A model generated the notes under the pieces. It saw nothing but the letters and a program-made list of their open reading frames with translations. It was not told the origin of the DNA and made no database searches. A DNA stretch of 64,000 nucleotides, taken from NCBI RefSeq assembly GCF_020216525.1, contig NZ_JAIWOY010000002.1, forward strand, positions 372,001 to 436,000, given 5' to 3'. A program made the position numbers and the translations under genes. How positions within the stretch are numbered: position 1 is the stretch's first letter; every line of letters begins with the position of its first letter. Positions 38,659 to 46,818 of this stretch are shown in pieces. The stretch comes from Nocardioides nematodiphilus. GTDB lineage: Bacteria > Actinomycetota > Actinomycetes > Propionibacteriales > Nocardioidaceae.

Positions 38659-38811
38659 TGTAGATAGGCGAAGGCCTCCCGGTGTGGAGTGGAGCTGTCT
38701 AGAAACCGCTCCGCACCAAAGGAGGCCCTCATGTCCCACGCTACCCACGCCACCGCGGCCGGCACCGGGGCGACGCAAGCAGGGCAGGCGCGACCACGCC
38801 TGACCGGCGAC
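38659..38811 (+). mobile_element. Left-end remnant of an IS481-like insertion sequence
   Basis: TGTAGATAGGCG begins a stretch unlike its neighbours. A long hairpin (38673-38727) precedes an AAAGGAGG ribosome-binding site and an ORF starting MSHATHATA. IS481-type transposases characteristically begin MSHA, and their leaders carry such a hairpin; this is recalled knowledge, not a search. The reading frame loses the element almost immediately and runs into antisense of the protease gene, so only the 5' end, about 150 bp, remains. I see no second terminal repeat. Confidence 0.5.
38673..38727 (+). promoter_or_regulatory. Hairpin that sequesters the ribosome-binding site of the IS-like ORF
   Basis: Outer stem GGCCTCC/GGAGGCC (7 bp) and inner stem GGTGTGGAGTGG/CCGCTCCGCACC (12 bp with two G-U pairs) enclose a 13-nt loop. 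The right outer arm contains the GGAGG of the ribosome-binding site. Such structures limit transposase translation from transcripts entering from outside. Confidence 0.6.
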
Positions 38812-39879
38812 TCAGGAGGAGGCCACGGTGACGTCGAGCGTCTTCTGCTCGCCGTCACGCAGCACGTGCACCTCGACCGAGTCGCCGACGCTGAGCCCGA
38901 TCTCGACATGGGTCAGGTCGTCGGGCGTACGGATCGGCGTGCCGTGCACCGAGAGCAGGATGTCGCCGCGCTGGATCCCGGCGCTCTCGGCCGGGCCGCC
39001 GGCCTCGACACCGACGATGCCCACCGACCCGCCGGCGGTGCTCTGCATCGTGGTCGGGATGCCGACCGCCTGCAGCCCGAGGGTCGGGTGCGCCACCCGG
39101 CCGTGCTCGGCGAGCTCCTGGATGAGCGGGCGGGCCAGCGTGATCGGGATGGCGAAGCCGAGCCCGGCGCTGCCCGACTCGCCGCCGGGGGCCGCGCCGG
39201 CGGAGTTGATCCCGACCAGCCGCGAGCGGCAGTCGACGAGCGCGCCGCCGCTGTTGCCGGGATTGATCGAGGCGTCGGTCTGGATCGCGCCCAGGAGGTG
39301 GGCCGCGCCCGCCTGGGTGGGCACCCGGACGTACCGGTTGGTGGCGCTGACGATGCCGGTGGTCACCGTCGAGGTGAGCCCGAGTGGAGCGCCGAGCGCC
39401 ACCACGGGTGTCCCCACCCGCAGCGCCCCGGAGTCGCCGACGCGGATCGCCGGTGCGTTGCGGTCGGTGTCCTGGGGCGTCACGACGGCCAGATCGGTGG
39501 TGGTGTCGACGCCCTTGATCGTCGCGTCGCTGGTGTGGCCGTCGGAGTAGGTCAGCTGGACCGAGGAGACGGTGCCGCCGGTGGGCGGGTTGACCACGTG
39601 CGCGTTGGTCACGACGACGCTCCGGCCGTCCGAGAGCCGGTAGACGATGCCCGACCCGGTGCCGCCGCCACCGGAGGTCTGCACCGACAGGGTGACCACC
39701 GACGGCAGCACCCGATCCGCGACCGTCACCACGGCGCAGGCACCCCCCGAGTCGTGGTCGAACCACCCGGCTCCCCAGCCGACCAGCGAGAGGGCGCCGG
39801 CACCGACCAGGCCGCCGAACACGCCGGCCGAGACGGCGACGGGGCTGAGCATCGACCGACGTTGCGTCGTGGGCGTCAT
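38812..39879 (-). CDS. HtrA/DegP-like trypsin-type serine protease with PDZ domain
   Basis: The 355-residue membrane-anchored protease has one N-terminal transmembrane helix (VAVSAGVFGGLVGAGALSLVGW). Its trypsin domain carries the triad His (VVTNAHVV), Asp (TTTDLAVV) and Ser (INPGNSGGAL). A C-terminal PDZ domain (GIVGVEAGGPAESAGIQRGDILLSV) follows. It acts outside the membrane in protein quality control. The ATG at 39879 (MTPTTQRRS) is preferred over a TTG 12 nt upstream. Its downstream side abuts the IS-like remnant. Confidence 0.9.
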   Translation of the reverse strand: MTPTTQRRSMLSPVAVSAGVFGGLVGAGALSLVGWGAGWFDHDSGGACAVVTVADRVLPSVVTLSVQTSGGGGTGSGIVYRLSDGRSVVVTNAHVVNPPTGGTVSSVQLTYSDGHTSDATIKGVDTTTDLAVVTPQDTDRNAPAIRVGDSGALRVGTPVVALGAPLGLTSTVTTGIVSATNRYVRVPTQAGAAHLLGAIQTDASINPGNSGGALVDCRSRLVGINSAGAAPGGESGSAGLGFAIPITLARPLIQELAEHGRVAHPTLGLQAVGIPTTMQSTAGGSVGIVGVEAGGPAESAGIQRGDILLSVHGTPIRTPDDLTHVEIGLSVGDSVEVHVLRDGEQKTLDVTVASS

Positions 39880-39925
39880 GAGCCCATGCAACCGCAGGTC
39901 ACAACCGCGCCGCTAGCGTCTCTGC

Positions 39926-41125
39926 GTGACTCGAGCCCGCGCCCACGACGTCGTCCTCACCCACCCGGACGGGCGACCCCTCGCCGACACCGAGGTGGCG
40001 ATCAGCCAGCTCACCCACGCGTTCGGCTTCGGCAGCACCGGCTTCGAGCTGGTCGACCTGGCCAACGGCCAGGACGCCGACGGCTCGGCTCAGGCGCTCG
40101 CCGACCTGTGGCTCGACGTGTTCAACACCGCGACGCTGCCGTTCTACTGGCGGCAGTTCGAGCCAGAGAGGGGCAGGCCGGACACCGAGCGGCTGCTCGC
40201 CGCGGCGCGCTGGTTCGCCGAGCGCGGCGTACGGGTGAAGGGCCATCCGCTCGCGTGGCACACGATCGCGCCGACCTGGCTCCAGCCGCTGTCCACCGAC
40301 GAGGTCGGGGCGGCCGTACGGGCGCGCATCCAGCGCGACGTCACCACGTTCAGTGGCCTGGTCGACACCTGGGACGTGATCAACGAGGTCGTGATCATGC
40401 CGGTCTTCGCCAACGAGGCAGCGCTCGAGGGCGACGTCGGCCCCAACGCGCTCAGCCGCTTCTGCCGCGAGCGGGGCCGGATCGCGACCGTACGGATGGT
40501 CTTCGACGAGGCCCGGGCGGCCGACCCGCGCGCGACGCTGCTGATCAACGACTTCAACCTCGGCACCGCGTACGAGTGCCTGATCGAGGGCCTGCTCGAG
40601 GCGCGGATCCCGATCGACGCGATCGGCCTGCAGAGCCACATGCACCAGGGCTACTGGGGCGAGGAGCGGGTGCTCGACGTGTGTGACCGGTTCGCCCGCT
40701 ACGGCCTGCCGCTGCACTGGACCGAGACGACGCTGGTCTCCGGCGACCTGATGCCGGCAGAGATCGAGGACCTCAACGACTACCAGCCCGCGTCGTGGCC
40801 GAGCACGCCCGAGGGCGAGGCCCGCCAGGCCGAGGAGCTCGAGCGGCACTACCGGACGCTCACGTCGCACCCCGCGGTCGAGGCGATCACCTACTGGGGC
40901 CTGCCCGACGCCGGTGCCTGGCTCGGCGCGCCCGCCGGCCTGGTCCGTCTCGACGGCACTCCCAAGCCCGGGTACGACACCCTCAAGCGGTTGATCCGCG
41001 ACGAGTGGTGGGTGGCCCCGACGCCCGCCCGTACGGACGCGAGCGGTCACCTCACGCTCACCGGCTGGCCCGGCGAGTACCGCGTTGCCTCCGCCGGCAC
41101 GGAGCAGATCGTGGTCATCACGTGA
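39926..41125 (+). CDS. GH10 endo-beta-1,4-xylanase-like glycosidase without signal peptide
   Basis: The 399-residue product has the GH10 signatures HPLAWH, WDVINEV with the acid/base Glu at about 154, and HWTETTL with the nucleophile Glu at about 267. The barrel occupies most of the length and a short beta domain closes it. The GTG start leads directly into TRARAHDVVLTHPDG, with no hydrophobic helix, so the enzyme is cytoplasmic and would act on imported xylo-oligosaccharides. It is divergent from the HtrA-like gene. Confidence 0.85.
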   Translation: MTRARAHDVVLTHPDGRPLADTEVAISQLTHAFGFGSTGFELVDLANGQDADGSAQALADLWLDVFNTATLPFYWRQFEPERGRPDTERLLAAARWFAERGVRVKGHPLAWHTIAPTWLQPLSTDEVGAAVRARIQRDVTTFSGLVDTWDVINEVVIMPVFANEAALEGDVGPNALSRFCRERGRIATVRMVFDEARAADPRATLLINDFNLGTAYECLIEGLLEARIPIDAIGLQSHMHQGYWGEERVLDVCDRFARYGLPLHWTETTLVSGDLMPAEIEDLNDYQPASWPSTPEGEARQAEELERHYRTLTSHPAVEAITYWGLPDAGAWLGAPAGLVRLDGTPKPGYDTLKRLIRDEWWVAPTPARTDASGHLTLTGWPGEYRVASAGTEQIVVIT

Positions 41126-41148
41126 CCCACGCCCTACCGACTCTTTGA

Positions 41149-41180
41149 ACTAGAACGATTGATCTAGAACGTACTGTTCG
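41149..41180. promoter_or_regulatory. Putative TetR operator
   Basis: Two direct copies of CTAGAACG lie 14 bp apart (41150 and 41164). The second overlaps an inverted repeat GAACGTACTGTTC (GAAC/GTTC arms). The site is 15-45 bp upstream of the TetR ATG, where an autoregulatory operator is expected. Confidence 0.5.
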
Positions 41181-41194
41181 GTAACTTAGCCGGC

Positions 41195-41839
41195 ATGGCT
41201 CGACCCCGACTCCACGAGCTCGACGACCTCCTCGACGTCGCCGAGCGGCTCGTCACCGGCGGCGACACCGCCGGACTGACGCTGCGCGGACTCGCGGCCA
41301 GCGCCGGGGTCTCCAACGGGACGATCTACCACGCATTCAGCTCCAAGGAGGACCTGCTCGCCCGGCTCTGGCTGCGCGCCTCGACCAGGCTCGCGCAGAT
41401 CATCGAGACAGCCCTCGCCGAGACCGCCCACGACGACAGCGCGGCCTGCGTCGTCGCGGTCGCCCTCGCCCCGGTCCGGCTGGCCCGGTCGCACGCCCGC
41501 AGCGCCCTCCTCTTCTTCGGCCAGCGCAGCGACCAGCTCTTCTCGGCCGACATCCCCGCCGAGCTCGTCACCGCCCTGGCCGCGAGCCAGCACCGCTTCG
41601 TCGACCTGCTCCAGCAGCTCGCCGACGGCGTCTGGCAACGCCGCGACCGGACCGCGGTCGACGCCATCACCGCGTGCGTCGTCGATCTCCCCAGCGGGCT
41701 GATCCGCCGCCGGCTCCTCGCCGGACTTCCCCTCGAACCGGCCATCGAGCAGCGGATCGCCGCTGCCGTACGGGCCGTGCTCGCCCTCCCCCTCGATCCG
41801 GTGCCGGTACCCCGCGCCGAGACCAGGAGCACTCGATGA
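41195..41839 (+). CDS. TetR-family regulator
   Basis: The 214-residue protein has an N-terminal helix-turn-helix with the TetR pattern LTLRGLAASAGVSNGTIYHAFSSKEDLLARLW (about 28-60). The C-terminal ligand-binding region is variable and unassigned. It overlaps the next gene by 4 nt (ATGA), so it is co-transcribed with the flavin oxidoreductase and probably regulates it and itself. Confidence 0.88.
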   Translation: MARPRLHELDDLLDVAERLVTGGDTAGLTLRGLAASAGVSNGTIYHAFSSKEDLLARLWLRASTRLAQIIETALAETAHDDSAACVVAVALAPVRLARSHARSALLFFGQRSDQLFSADIPAELVTALAASQHRFVDLLQQLADGVWQRRDRTAVDAITACVVDLPSGLIRRRLLAGLPLEPAIEQRIAAAVRAVLALPLDPVPVPRAETRSTR

Positions 41840-43089
41840 CCCTCACCCCGACCGCGACCGACCGGGCCGCGCTGAGCGAGCCCTTCACGCTGCCCAACGG
41901 CTTCGTGATCCCGAACCGGCTGGCCAAGGCCGCCCTCAGCGAGGGCCTCGCCGAGCGCGACGGCAGCCCCGGCGCGCGCATCCTGCGGCTCTACGACCGC
42001 TGGGCCGCCAGCGGTGTCGGCCTGAGCATCACCGGCAACGTGATGATCGACCGCCGCTGCGGCCTGGGTGAGCCCGGCAACGTGCTCGTCGAGGACGAAC
42101 GCCACCTGGCCGCGCTGGCCGCGTGGGCTCAGAGCGCGAAGGCGGGGGGATCCGCCGCGTGGGTCCAGATCAACCACCCGGGCCGGCAGACGCCGCGCAC
42201 CATCACCGCGCACCCCGTCGCCCCCTCCGCCATCGCCCTGCCCGGCTCGGCACGGCTCTTCGCCACGCCCCGCGAGCTCACGAACGCCGAGATCGAGGAC
42301 CTGATCGCCCGCTACGCCACCGCCGCCCGGGTCGTCACCCGGGCCGGCTTCGACGGCATCCAGATCCACGGCGCCCACGGCTACCTGGTCAGCCAGTTCC
42401 TCTCCCCGCTCGCCAACCAGCGCACCGACGCCTGGGGCGGCACCCCCGAGAAGCGCCGCCGCTTCGTGCTCGAGGTGTTCCGGGCGATCCGTGCCGAGGT
42501 CGGCCCCGACGTGCCGGTGGCGATCAAGCTCAACTCCGCCGACTTCCAGAAGGGCGGCTTCGGCGAGGACGAGTCGCTCGCCGTCGTCCACGCCCTGGCC
42601 GAGGAGGGCCTGGACCTGCTCGAGGTCTCCGGCGGCACGTACACCTCCGCAGCCATGCTCGGCGTCGACGCATCCCTGAAGGAGAGCACCCGCAAGCGCG
42701 AGGCGTACTTCCTCGCCTACGCCGAGCGGGTCCGGGCCGAGCGCCCGGACCTGCCGCTGATGCTCACCGGCGGCTTCCGTACGGCGGCGGGCATGGTGGA
42801 GGCGATCGAGTCCGGGGCGATCGACCTGGTCGGCCTCGGCCGACCCCTCACCGTGCAGCCGGACTTCCCTGCCGACCTGCTCGCCGGCCGGGTCCACGAG
42901 AGCGTGGTGAGCCCGCGACGCAGCGGCATCAAGCTGATCGATAACCTCACCGAGCTGACCTACTACAGCGTGCAGATGTGGCGGATGGCCGCGGGCAAGG
43001 AGCCGGCGCCGGATCGGCACGCCGCCATCAACGTCACGCGTTACATGCTCAACAACGGCATCCAGAGCCTGCGCGGCCTCCGCGCCTGA
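41836..43089 (+). CDS. NADH:flavin oxidoreductase (Old Yellow Enzyme family)
   Basis: This FMN enzyme of 417 residues reduces activated C=C bonds. Its (beta/alpha)8 barrel has NRLAKAALSEGLAERDGSPG near the start, IQINHPGRQ-type substrate region (WVQINHPGRQT), GFDGIQIHGAHGYLVSQFLSP and the C-terminal phosphate-binding VGLGRPL. This is the 'thermophilic-like'/NemA style of OYE. CAGGAG precedes the ATG. Together with TetR it forms an inducible detoxification pair, and the natural substrate is unknown. Confidence 0.88.
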   Translation: MTLTPTATDRAALSEPFTLPNGFVIPNRLAKAALSEGLAERDGSPGARILRLYDRWAASGVGLSITGNVMIDRRCGLGEPGNVLVEDERHLAALAAWAQSAKAGGSAAWVQINHPGRQTPRTITAHPVAPSAIALPGSARLFATPRELTNAEIEDLIARYATAARVVTRAGFDGIQIHGAHGYLVSQFLSPLANQRTDAWGGTPEKRRRFVLEVFRAIRAEVGPDVPVAIKLNSADFQKGGFGEDESLAVVHALAEEGLDLLEVSGGTYTSAAMLGVDASLKESTRKREAYFLAYAERVRAERPDLPLMLTGGFRTAAGMVEAIESGAIDLVGLGRPLTVQPDFPADLLAGRVHESVVSPRRSGIKLIDNLTELTYYSVQMWRMAAGKEPAPDRHAAINVTRYMLNNGIQSLRGLRA

Positions 43090-43205
43090 TCGAGGAGAGA
43101 GACCTCGTACCGACGGCACTTCGCTGTTGCCTTCCGCACCATCTTCGCCTTAACACTGAACAGGTCGCCAAGCGCGCGGTCACCTCCTCGAAGGGAAACT
43201 GATCC

Positions 43206-43859
43206 ATGGGAACCCCCACACTCACCTCCGTCGACGGCATCCACGTCCTGCGCCTCGGCGACGACGAGAACCGCTTCTCCCCCGACTGGCTCACCGCCGT
43301 CGAGGGGGCGCTCGAGGAGATCGCGGCCCGTCCGGCGCCCCTGGTGACGGTCGGCGACGGCAAGCAGTACTCCTCGGGGCTCGACCTCGACTGGGTGGGC
43401 CAGCACCCCGATCAGTTCATCCCGTACGCCGCCCGCGTCGAGCGGGTCTTCGCGCGCGTCCTGACCCTCGGCGTGCCGACGGTCGCCGCGATCAACGGCC
43501 ACGCCTTCGCCGCCGGCGCCATGCTCGCGCTGTCGCACGACTGGCGCGTGATGCGCGCCGACCGCGGCTTCTTCTGCCTGCCCGAGGTCGACATCCACAT
43601 CCCGTTCACGACGGGCATGGCTGCGCTGATCCAGGCCAAGCTCTCGCCGCGCGCGGCCAACGACGCGATGACCACGGGTCGCCGCTACGGCGGCGAGGAG
43701 GCGGCCGCGGCCGGCATCGCCGACGCCACCGCCTCCGAGGACGAGGTGCTGAGCACCGCCCTCGCGATGGTGGCTCCGCTGGCCGGCAAGGACCCGGCCA
43801 CGCTGGCCGCGATCAAGGCGACCATGTACGCCGACGTCGACGCCAAGCTCGGCAGCTGA
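43206..43859 (+). CDS. Enoyl-CoA hydratase/isomerase-family protein
   Basis: The 217-residue crotonase-fold protein has an oxyanion-hole region with SSGLDLDWVG and AINGHAFAAGAMLALSHDWRVMRADRGFF. The usual catalytic Glu positions are not both clear, since the second half reads LPEVDIHIPFTTGM. It is somewhat shorter than the usual 255-265 residues. Substrate unknown. An ATG is used after a spacer of about 116 bp from the OYE gene. Confidence 0.82.
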   Translation: MGTPTLTSVDGIHVLRLGDDENRFSPDWLTAVEGALEEIAARPAPLVTVGDGKQYSSGLDLDWVGQHPDQFIPYAARVERVFARVLTLGVPTVAAINGHAFAAGAMLALSHDWRVMRADRGFFCLPEVDIHIPFTTGMAALIQAKLSPRAANDAMTTGRRYGGEEAAAAGIADATASEDEVLSTALAMVAPLAGKDPATLAAIKATMYADVDAKLGS

Positions 43860-43864
43860 CGCTC

Positions 43865-44290
43865 ATGAACGAGGCGGGAACGGTCGGTGCGGCGATGCTG
43901 CGGCATCCGACCGTCCACGCCGCCGACCTCACGGTCGGCGAGGCGCAGGCGGTCTTCGCCGCCCGCGCCAAGACGCACCTGCTGGTGCTCGTCGAGGACG
44001 GCGTGCTGGTCAGCACCGTGACCCGCGACGACGTCGCCGACCTCACCGACCCGGCCGCGCCCGCCCGCGATGCGGGCCGGCTCGCCGGGCGCGTGGTCGC
44101 CGCCGACGATCCGCTCCTTCCCCTGCGCGAGGCGATGGCCGACTCCGGCCTGCGCCGAGCCGCGGTCGTCGACGACGTCGCCGCGGATCGGATGCATCTG
44201 CTCGGCCTGCTGTGCCTCAAGCGCTCGCGTACGGACTTCTGCACCGACGAGGGCGTGGCCGCGATGCGCGCGGAGCGAGACGGCTCGTAG
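43865..44290 (+). CDS. CBS-domain protein
   Basis: The 141-residue protein is a pair of CBS motifs (Bateman module): a first repeat around TVGAAMLRHPTVHAADLTVGEAQAVFAARAK and a second around DPLLPLREAMADSGLRRAAVVDD. CBS pairs bind adenosyl ligands. It starts 6 nt after the enoyl-CoA hydratase stop and is probably in its operon. There is no attached enzyme domain. Confidence 0.82.
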   Translation: MNEAGTVGAAMLRHPTVHAADLTVGEAQAVFAARAKTHLLVLVEDGVLVSTVTRDDVADLTDPAAPARDAGRLAGRVVAADDPLLPLREAMADSGLRRAAVVDDVAADRMHLLGLLCLKRSRTDFCTDEGVAAMRAERDGS

Positions 44291-44369
44291 CCCTACGCTC
44301 GCGCGCGCATCCGGCACGAGACCATCCGGATCGGGGCGCTCCTCGGACCGCCGGGAACCGCGCGCTCGG

Positions 44370-44819
44370 TCAGTTGATCCAGACGGCGCGGGCACCGGCG
44401 TCGCCGGTCAGCACGACCAGCACCAGGGCCGCGACACCGCTCGCGGGCAGGAGCACGAGCAGCGCCGTACGCCACCAGCCCGGGCGGTGATGGGTCCACC
44501 AGGCGCCGAGCGCCAGCGCCGCGAGCACCCAGGTCGAGGCCTGGAGCTTCCCGGCCAGGTCCTCGTGGTGGTGGATGGCCTTCGCCAGGGCCGGGTTGGT
44601 CGCCATCTCACCACTGGTGGCGTGAGCGAGCGAGTCGCCCGTAGCAGCCGCGAGCCACACGAAGAGGGCGGCGAGGACGCCCACCGCGAGCAGCGGCCAG
44701 CGCAGGTGGTAGCGCCACCTCGGCACGGCGTATCCGATGGCGAGCAGGCCCGCGAGCGGCGCGAACACGACGGCGGCGTGGACGACGAGCGGGTGGAGCG
44801 GGAGTCCGTTGATGGTCAC
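44370..44819 (-). CDS. DUF2231 membrane protein
   Basis: The 149-residue product has four predicted transmembrane helices and begins MTINGLPLHPLVVHAAVVFAPL, the typical DUF2231 opening with conserved His residues (HPLVVH). Further His pairs (AIHHHEDL, WWTHHRP) could ligate haem or metal. Members are thought to be b-type redox membrane proteins. It is the last gene of the electron-transfer operon, 39 nt after the ferredoxin gene. Confidence 0.85.
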   Translation of the reverse strand: MTINGLPLHPLVVHAAVVFAPLAGLLAIGYAVPRWRYHLRWPLLAVGVLAALFVWLAAATGDSLAHATSGEMATNPALAKAIHHHEDLAGKLQASTWVLAALALGAWWTHHRPGWWRTALLVLLPASGVAALVLVVLTGDAGARAVWIN

Positions 44820-44858
44820 AGGGTCATCTTTCGCGAGGGTTGCTGGACAGAACGGGGT

Positions 44859-45047
44859 TCACTTCTCGACGCGCAGCGCGAGACGGGGGCAGCTGGCGAC
44901 GGCGGTGCCGACGACTGCCCGGTCCAGGTCGCCGATCTCGCCGACGATCGGGAAGCCCCAGTCGTCGAGACTGATCGCCTCGGGCAGCAGTCGGGCACAC
45001 AGCCCGTGCCCGTCGCAGCGGGTCCAGTCGATGGCGAGCCGGCTCAT
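44859..45047 (-). CDS. Small CxxHxxC-type ferredoxin
   Basis: The 62-residue protein has CDGHGLC (first two Cys with His between) and SCPRLAL (third Cys at about 53), the pattern of actinobacterial [3Fe-4S] or His-ligated ferredoxins. Its ATG overlaps the stop of the NuoF-like gene by 4 nt. It likely passes electrons to or from that flavoprotein. Confidence 0.9.
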   Translation of the reverse strand: MSRLAIDWTRCDGHGLCARLLPEAISLDDWGFPIVGEIGDLDRAVVGTAVASCPRLALRVEK

Positions 45048-46237
45048 CGCCCGCCTCCGAGCGGCAGGACGCCATGGGTCGTACGACCGCAGGGGCGTCC
45101 GGCGAGGTGGGCCCGGACGTCCGCGTCGAAGGCGGTGAGGCCCGAGGCGATGAAGCCGGTCGCGCCCGTCGGGTGGTGGCAGGCGCCGCGGCCCGTGACC
45201 TGGCCGATGCGGCGGCTGAGCTCCCCGCGGTCCGCATGACCACCGGCGACGATCCGCTGGAGGTCGGCCGCGATCGTGGGCAGGCCGAACGTGCACGGTC
45301 CACACTGACGCGCCGACTGGTCGGCGAGCCATTGCGCGACACGGGCGATCTCCCCGACGGGGCAGGTGCGCTCGGGCAGGACCGCGACGACACCCGCGCC
45401 CCAGCCGATCCCGGCGGCTCGCAGGGCCGGCCGCTCGACGACGAGGTCGGTTCGGGCCGTCCAGGCGCCGTGGTAGCCGCCGATCAGGATCGGGCCCCGG
45501 TGCTCACCGACCAGCCGGCTGAGGTCGATGCCGTGGGGCACCTCGAGGACGGCGGCGCCCCGTTCGGTCCCGTGCAGGGTGACCAGGCTGGTGCCCGGCT
45601 CGCCGGCACTGCCCGTCGTGGCGTACCGCTCCGGGCCGAGCGCCGCGAGGAGAGCGAGGTGGGCGAACGTCTCGACGTTCGAGGCGTACGTCGGGCGCCC
45701 ACCCAGCCCGCGCTCGTGCGGAAGCACCCGCACGCCGTCCGGAACCGGCGTACGGCGGTTGAGGCCGTTGATGAGGGCGCTGATCTCACCGCCGACGAAG
45801 CGGTGCTCGACATGGCGTACCTCGATGCGCTCGTCGCCACAGCGACGCACGGCCGCGCGCAGGGCCGCGGCCGAGGTCGCGTCATTGACGGCGATCACGA
45901 TCTGCGGGCTGCGCAGCGCCCGGCCGACGAGCGCCGCACCGGCGACGACCAGGTCGGGGTGCTGGCGCATCAGCACGCGGTCCTTCCAGCTGGCCGGCTC
46001 GCCCTCGCTGCCGTTGACGACGACGCGGGCGCCCTTGCCGACCGCGGCGAGCTTGGTCGCCACCGGGAACGCCGCGCCACCACGGCCCAGCAGCCGCACC
46101 CGCTGCGCGGCCTCGACCAGCCACTCCCGGTCGCGCGGGGGGACATCGGGTGTACGGGTGGCGAGCAGCCGCGGGTCCGCGACGGTGAACAGGGCCGGCA
46201 TCGCGTCGATCACGGGGTGCTCTCCGAGCATGGTCAT
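45044..46237 (-). CDS. NuoF-like NADH-binding flavoprotein (51-kDa subunit homologue)
   Basis: The 397-residue product resembles the 51-kDa NADH-binding subunit of complex I. FMN-site GRGGAAFPVATK, NADH-side VVNGSEGEPASWKDRVLM and FVGGEISALIN are present, followed by the SLBB-like region and a C-terminal iron-sulfur part. There, the cluster reads SARQCGPCTFG...GACHH, whereas NuoF has SCGxCxPCR...C; the first Cys appears replaced by Ala, leaving three. GGGAGG precedes the ATG at 46237. Stand-alone NuoF-like proteins occur in flavin-based electron-transfer operons. Confidence 0.85.
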   Translation of the reverse strand: MTMLGEHPVIDAMPALFTVADPRLLATRTPDVPPRDREWLVEAAQRVRLLGRGGAAFPVATKLAAVGKGARVVVNGSEGEPASWKDRVLMRQHPDLVVAGAALVGRALRSPQIVIAVNDATSAAALRAAVRRCGDERIEVRHVEHRFVGGEISALINGLNRRTPVPDGVRVLPHERGLGGRPTYASNVETFAHLALLAALGPERYATTGSAGEPGTSLVTLHGTERGAAVLEVPHGIDLSRLVGEHRGPILIGGYHGAWTARTDLVVERPALRAAGIGWGAGVVAVLPERTCPVGEIARVAQWLADQSARQCGPCTFGLPTIAADLQRIVAGGHADRGELSRRIGQVTGRGACHHPTGATGFIASGLTAFDADVRAHLAGRPCGRTTHGVLPLGGGR

Positions 46238-46818
46238 CGCGCCTCCCGGAAGCGGAACGAGCCGTCGACCCCGCGGCGCAGGGTGTGCCGGGAGCCGAGC
46301 CGGTGGACGAGATAGCCGACCGCGACAGCGGCGACCCCGACGCCGTACGTGCTCAAGGCCCAGGGACGGGCGAGGTCGGGACCGGCCAGGACGCCGTGCA
46401 GCAGGCACAGCCCCCAGCCGAGGTAGGCGACGCGGTGCAGCCAGCGCCAACCCCGCTCGGAGGCGAGCCGGGCGGTGACCAGGCGCAACCAGCCGGAGAG
46501 GGCCGCCAGGACGAAGGCATAGAGGGCCAGCGTGCCGATGCCCAGCGATCCGCCCTTGTAGCTGGCGGTGAACGGCACCAGGACTGCGGAGACCGACGTC
46601 GAGACGTAGGTGTCGACCACGGTCAGGCCGATGTGCATCGCGAGCACGATCACGCCGACGACCGCGGCGGAGCGGTGCAGCAGCTGGCGGATGACGCGAC
46701 GGTCGAGCGCCTGCGGGCTCAGCCCGCCGGAGCGGCTGGCCAGGCCGAGGGCGAGGCTCAGGCTGAACGCCAGATAGGCGACGAGACCGAGCGCGCGGAT
46801 CAGGGCGTACATGGTCAT
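46234..46818 (-). CDS. Ferric-reductase / b561-like transmembrane protein
   Basis: The 194-residue membrane protein has about five helices with His residues in RQLLHRSAAVVGVIVLAMHIGLTVVD, RWLHRVAYLGWGLCLLHGVLA and YLVHRLG, which is the spacing of haem-b ligands in the YedZ/ferric-reductase-like group. It should move electrons across the cytoplasmic membrane. Its ATG at 46818 overlaps the ApbE gene stop by 4 nt, and its own stop overlaps the NuoF-like start, so the operon is tightly coupled. Confidence 0.82.
   Translation of the reverse strand: MTMYALIRALGLVAYLAFSLSLALGLASRSGGLSPQALDRRVIRQLLHRSAAVVGVIVLAMHIGLTVVDTYVSTSVSAVLVPFTASYKGGSLGIGTLALYAFVLAALSGWLRLVTARLASERGWRWLHRVAYLGWGLCLLHGVLAGPDLARPWALSTYGVGVAAVAVGYLVHRLGSRHTLRRGVDGSFRFREAR

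Noticed and set aside
38689..40686. A 665-codon rightward open frame starting near the IS-like ORF
   Set aside because: Only the first 25-30 residues (MSHATHATA...) look like a real start; the rest is antisense to the HtrA-like protease and another frame of the GH10 gene.
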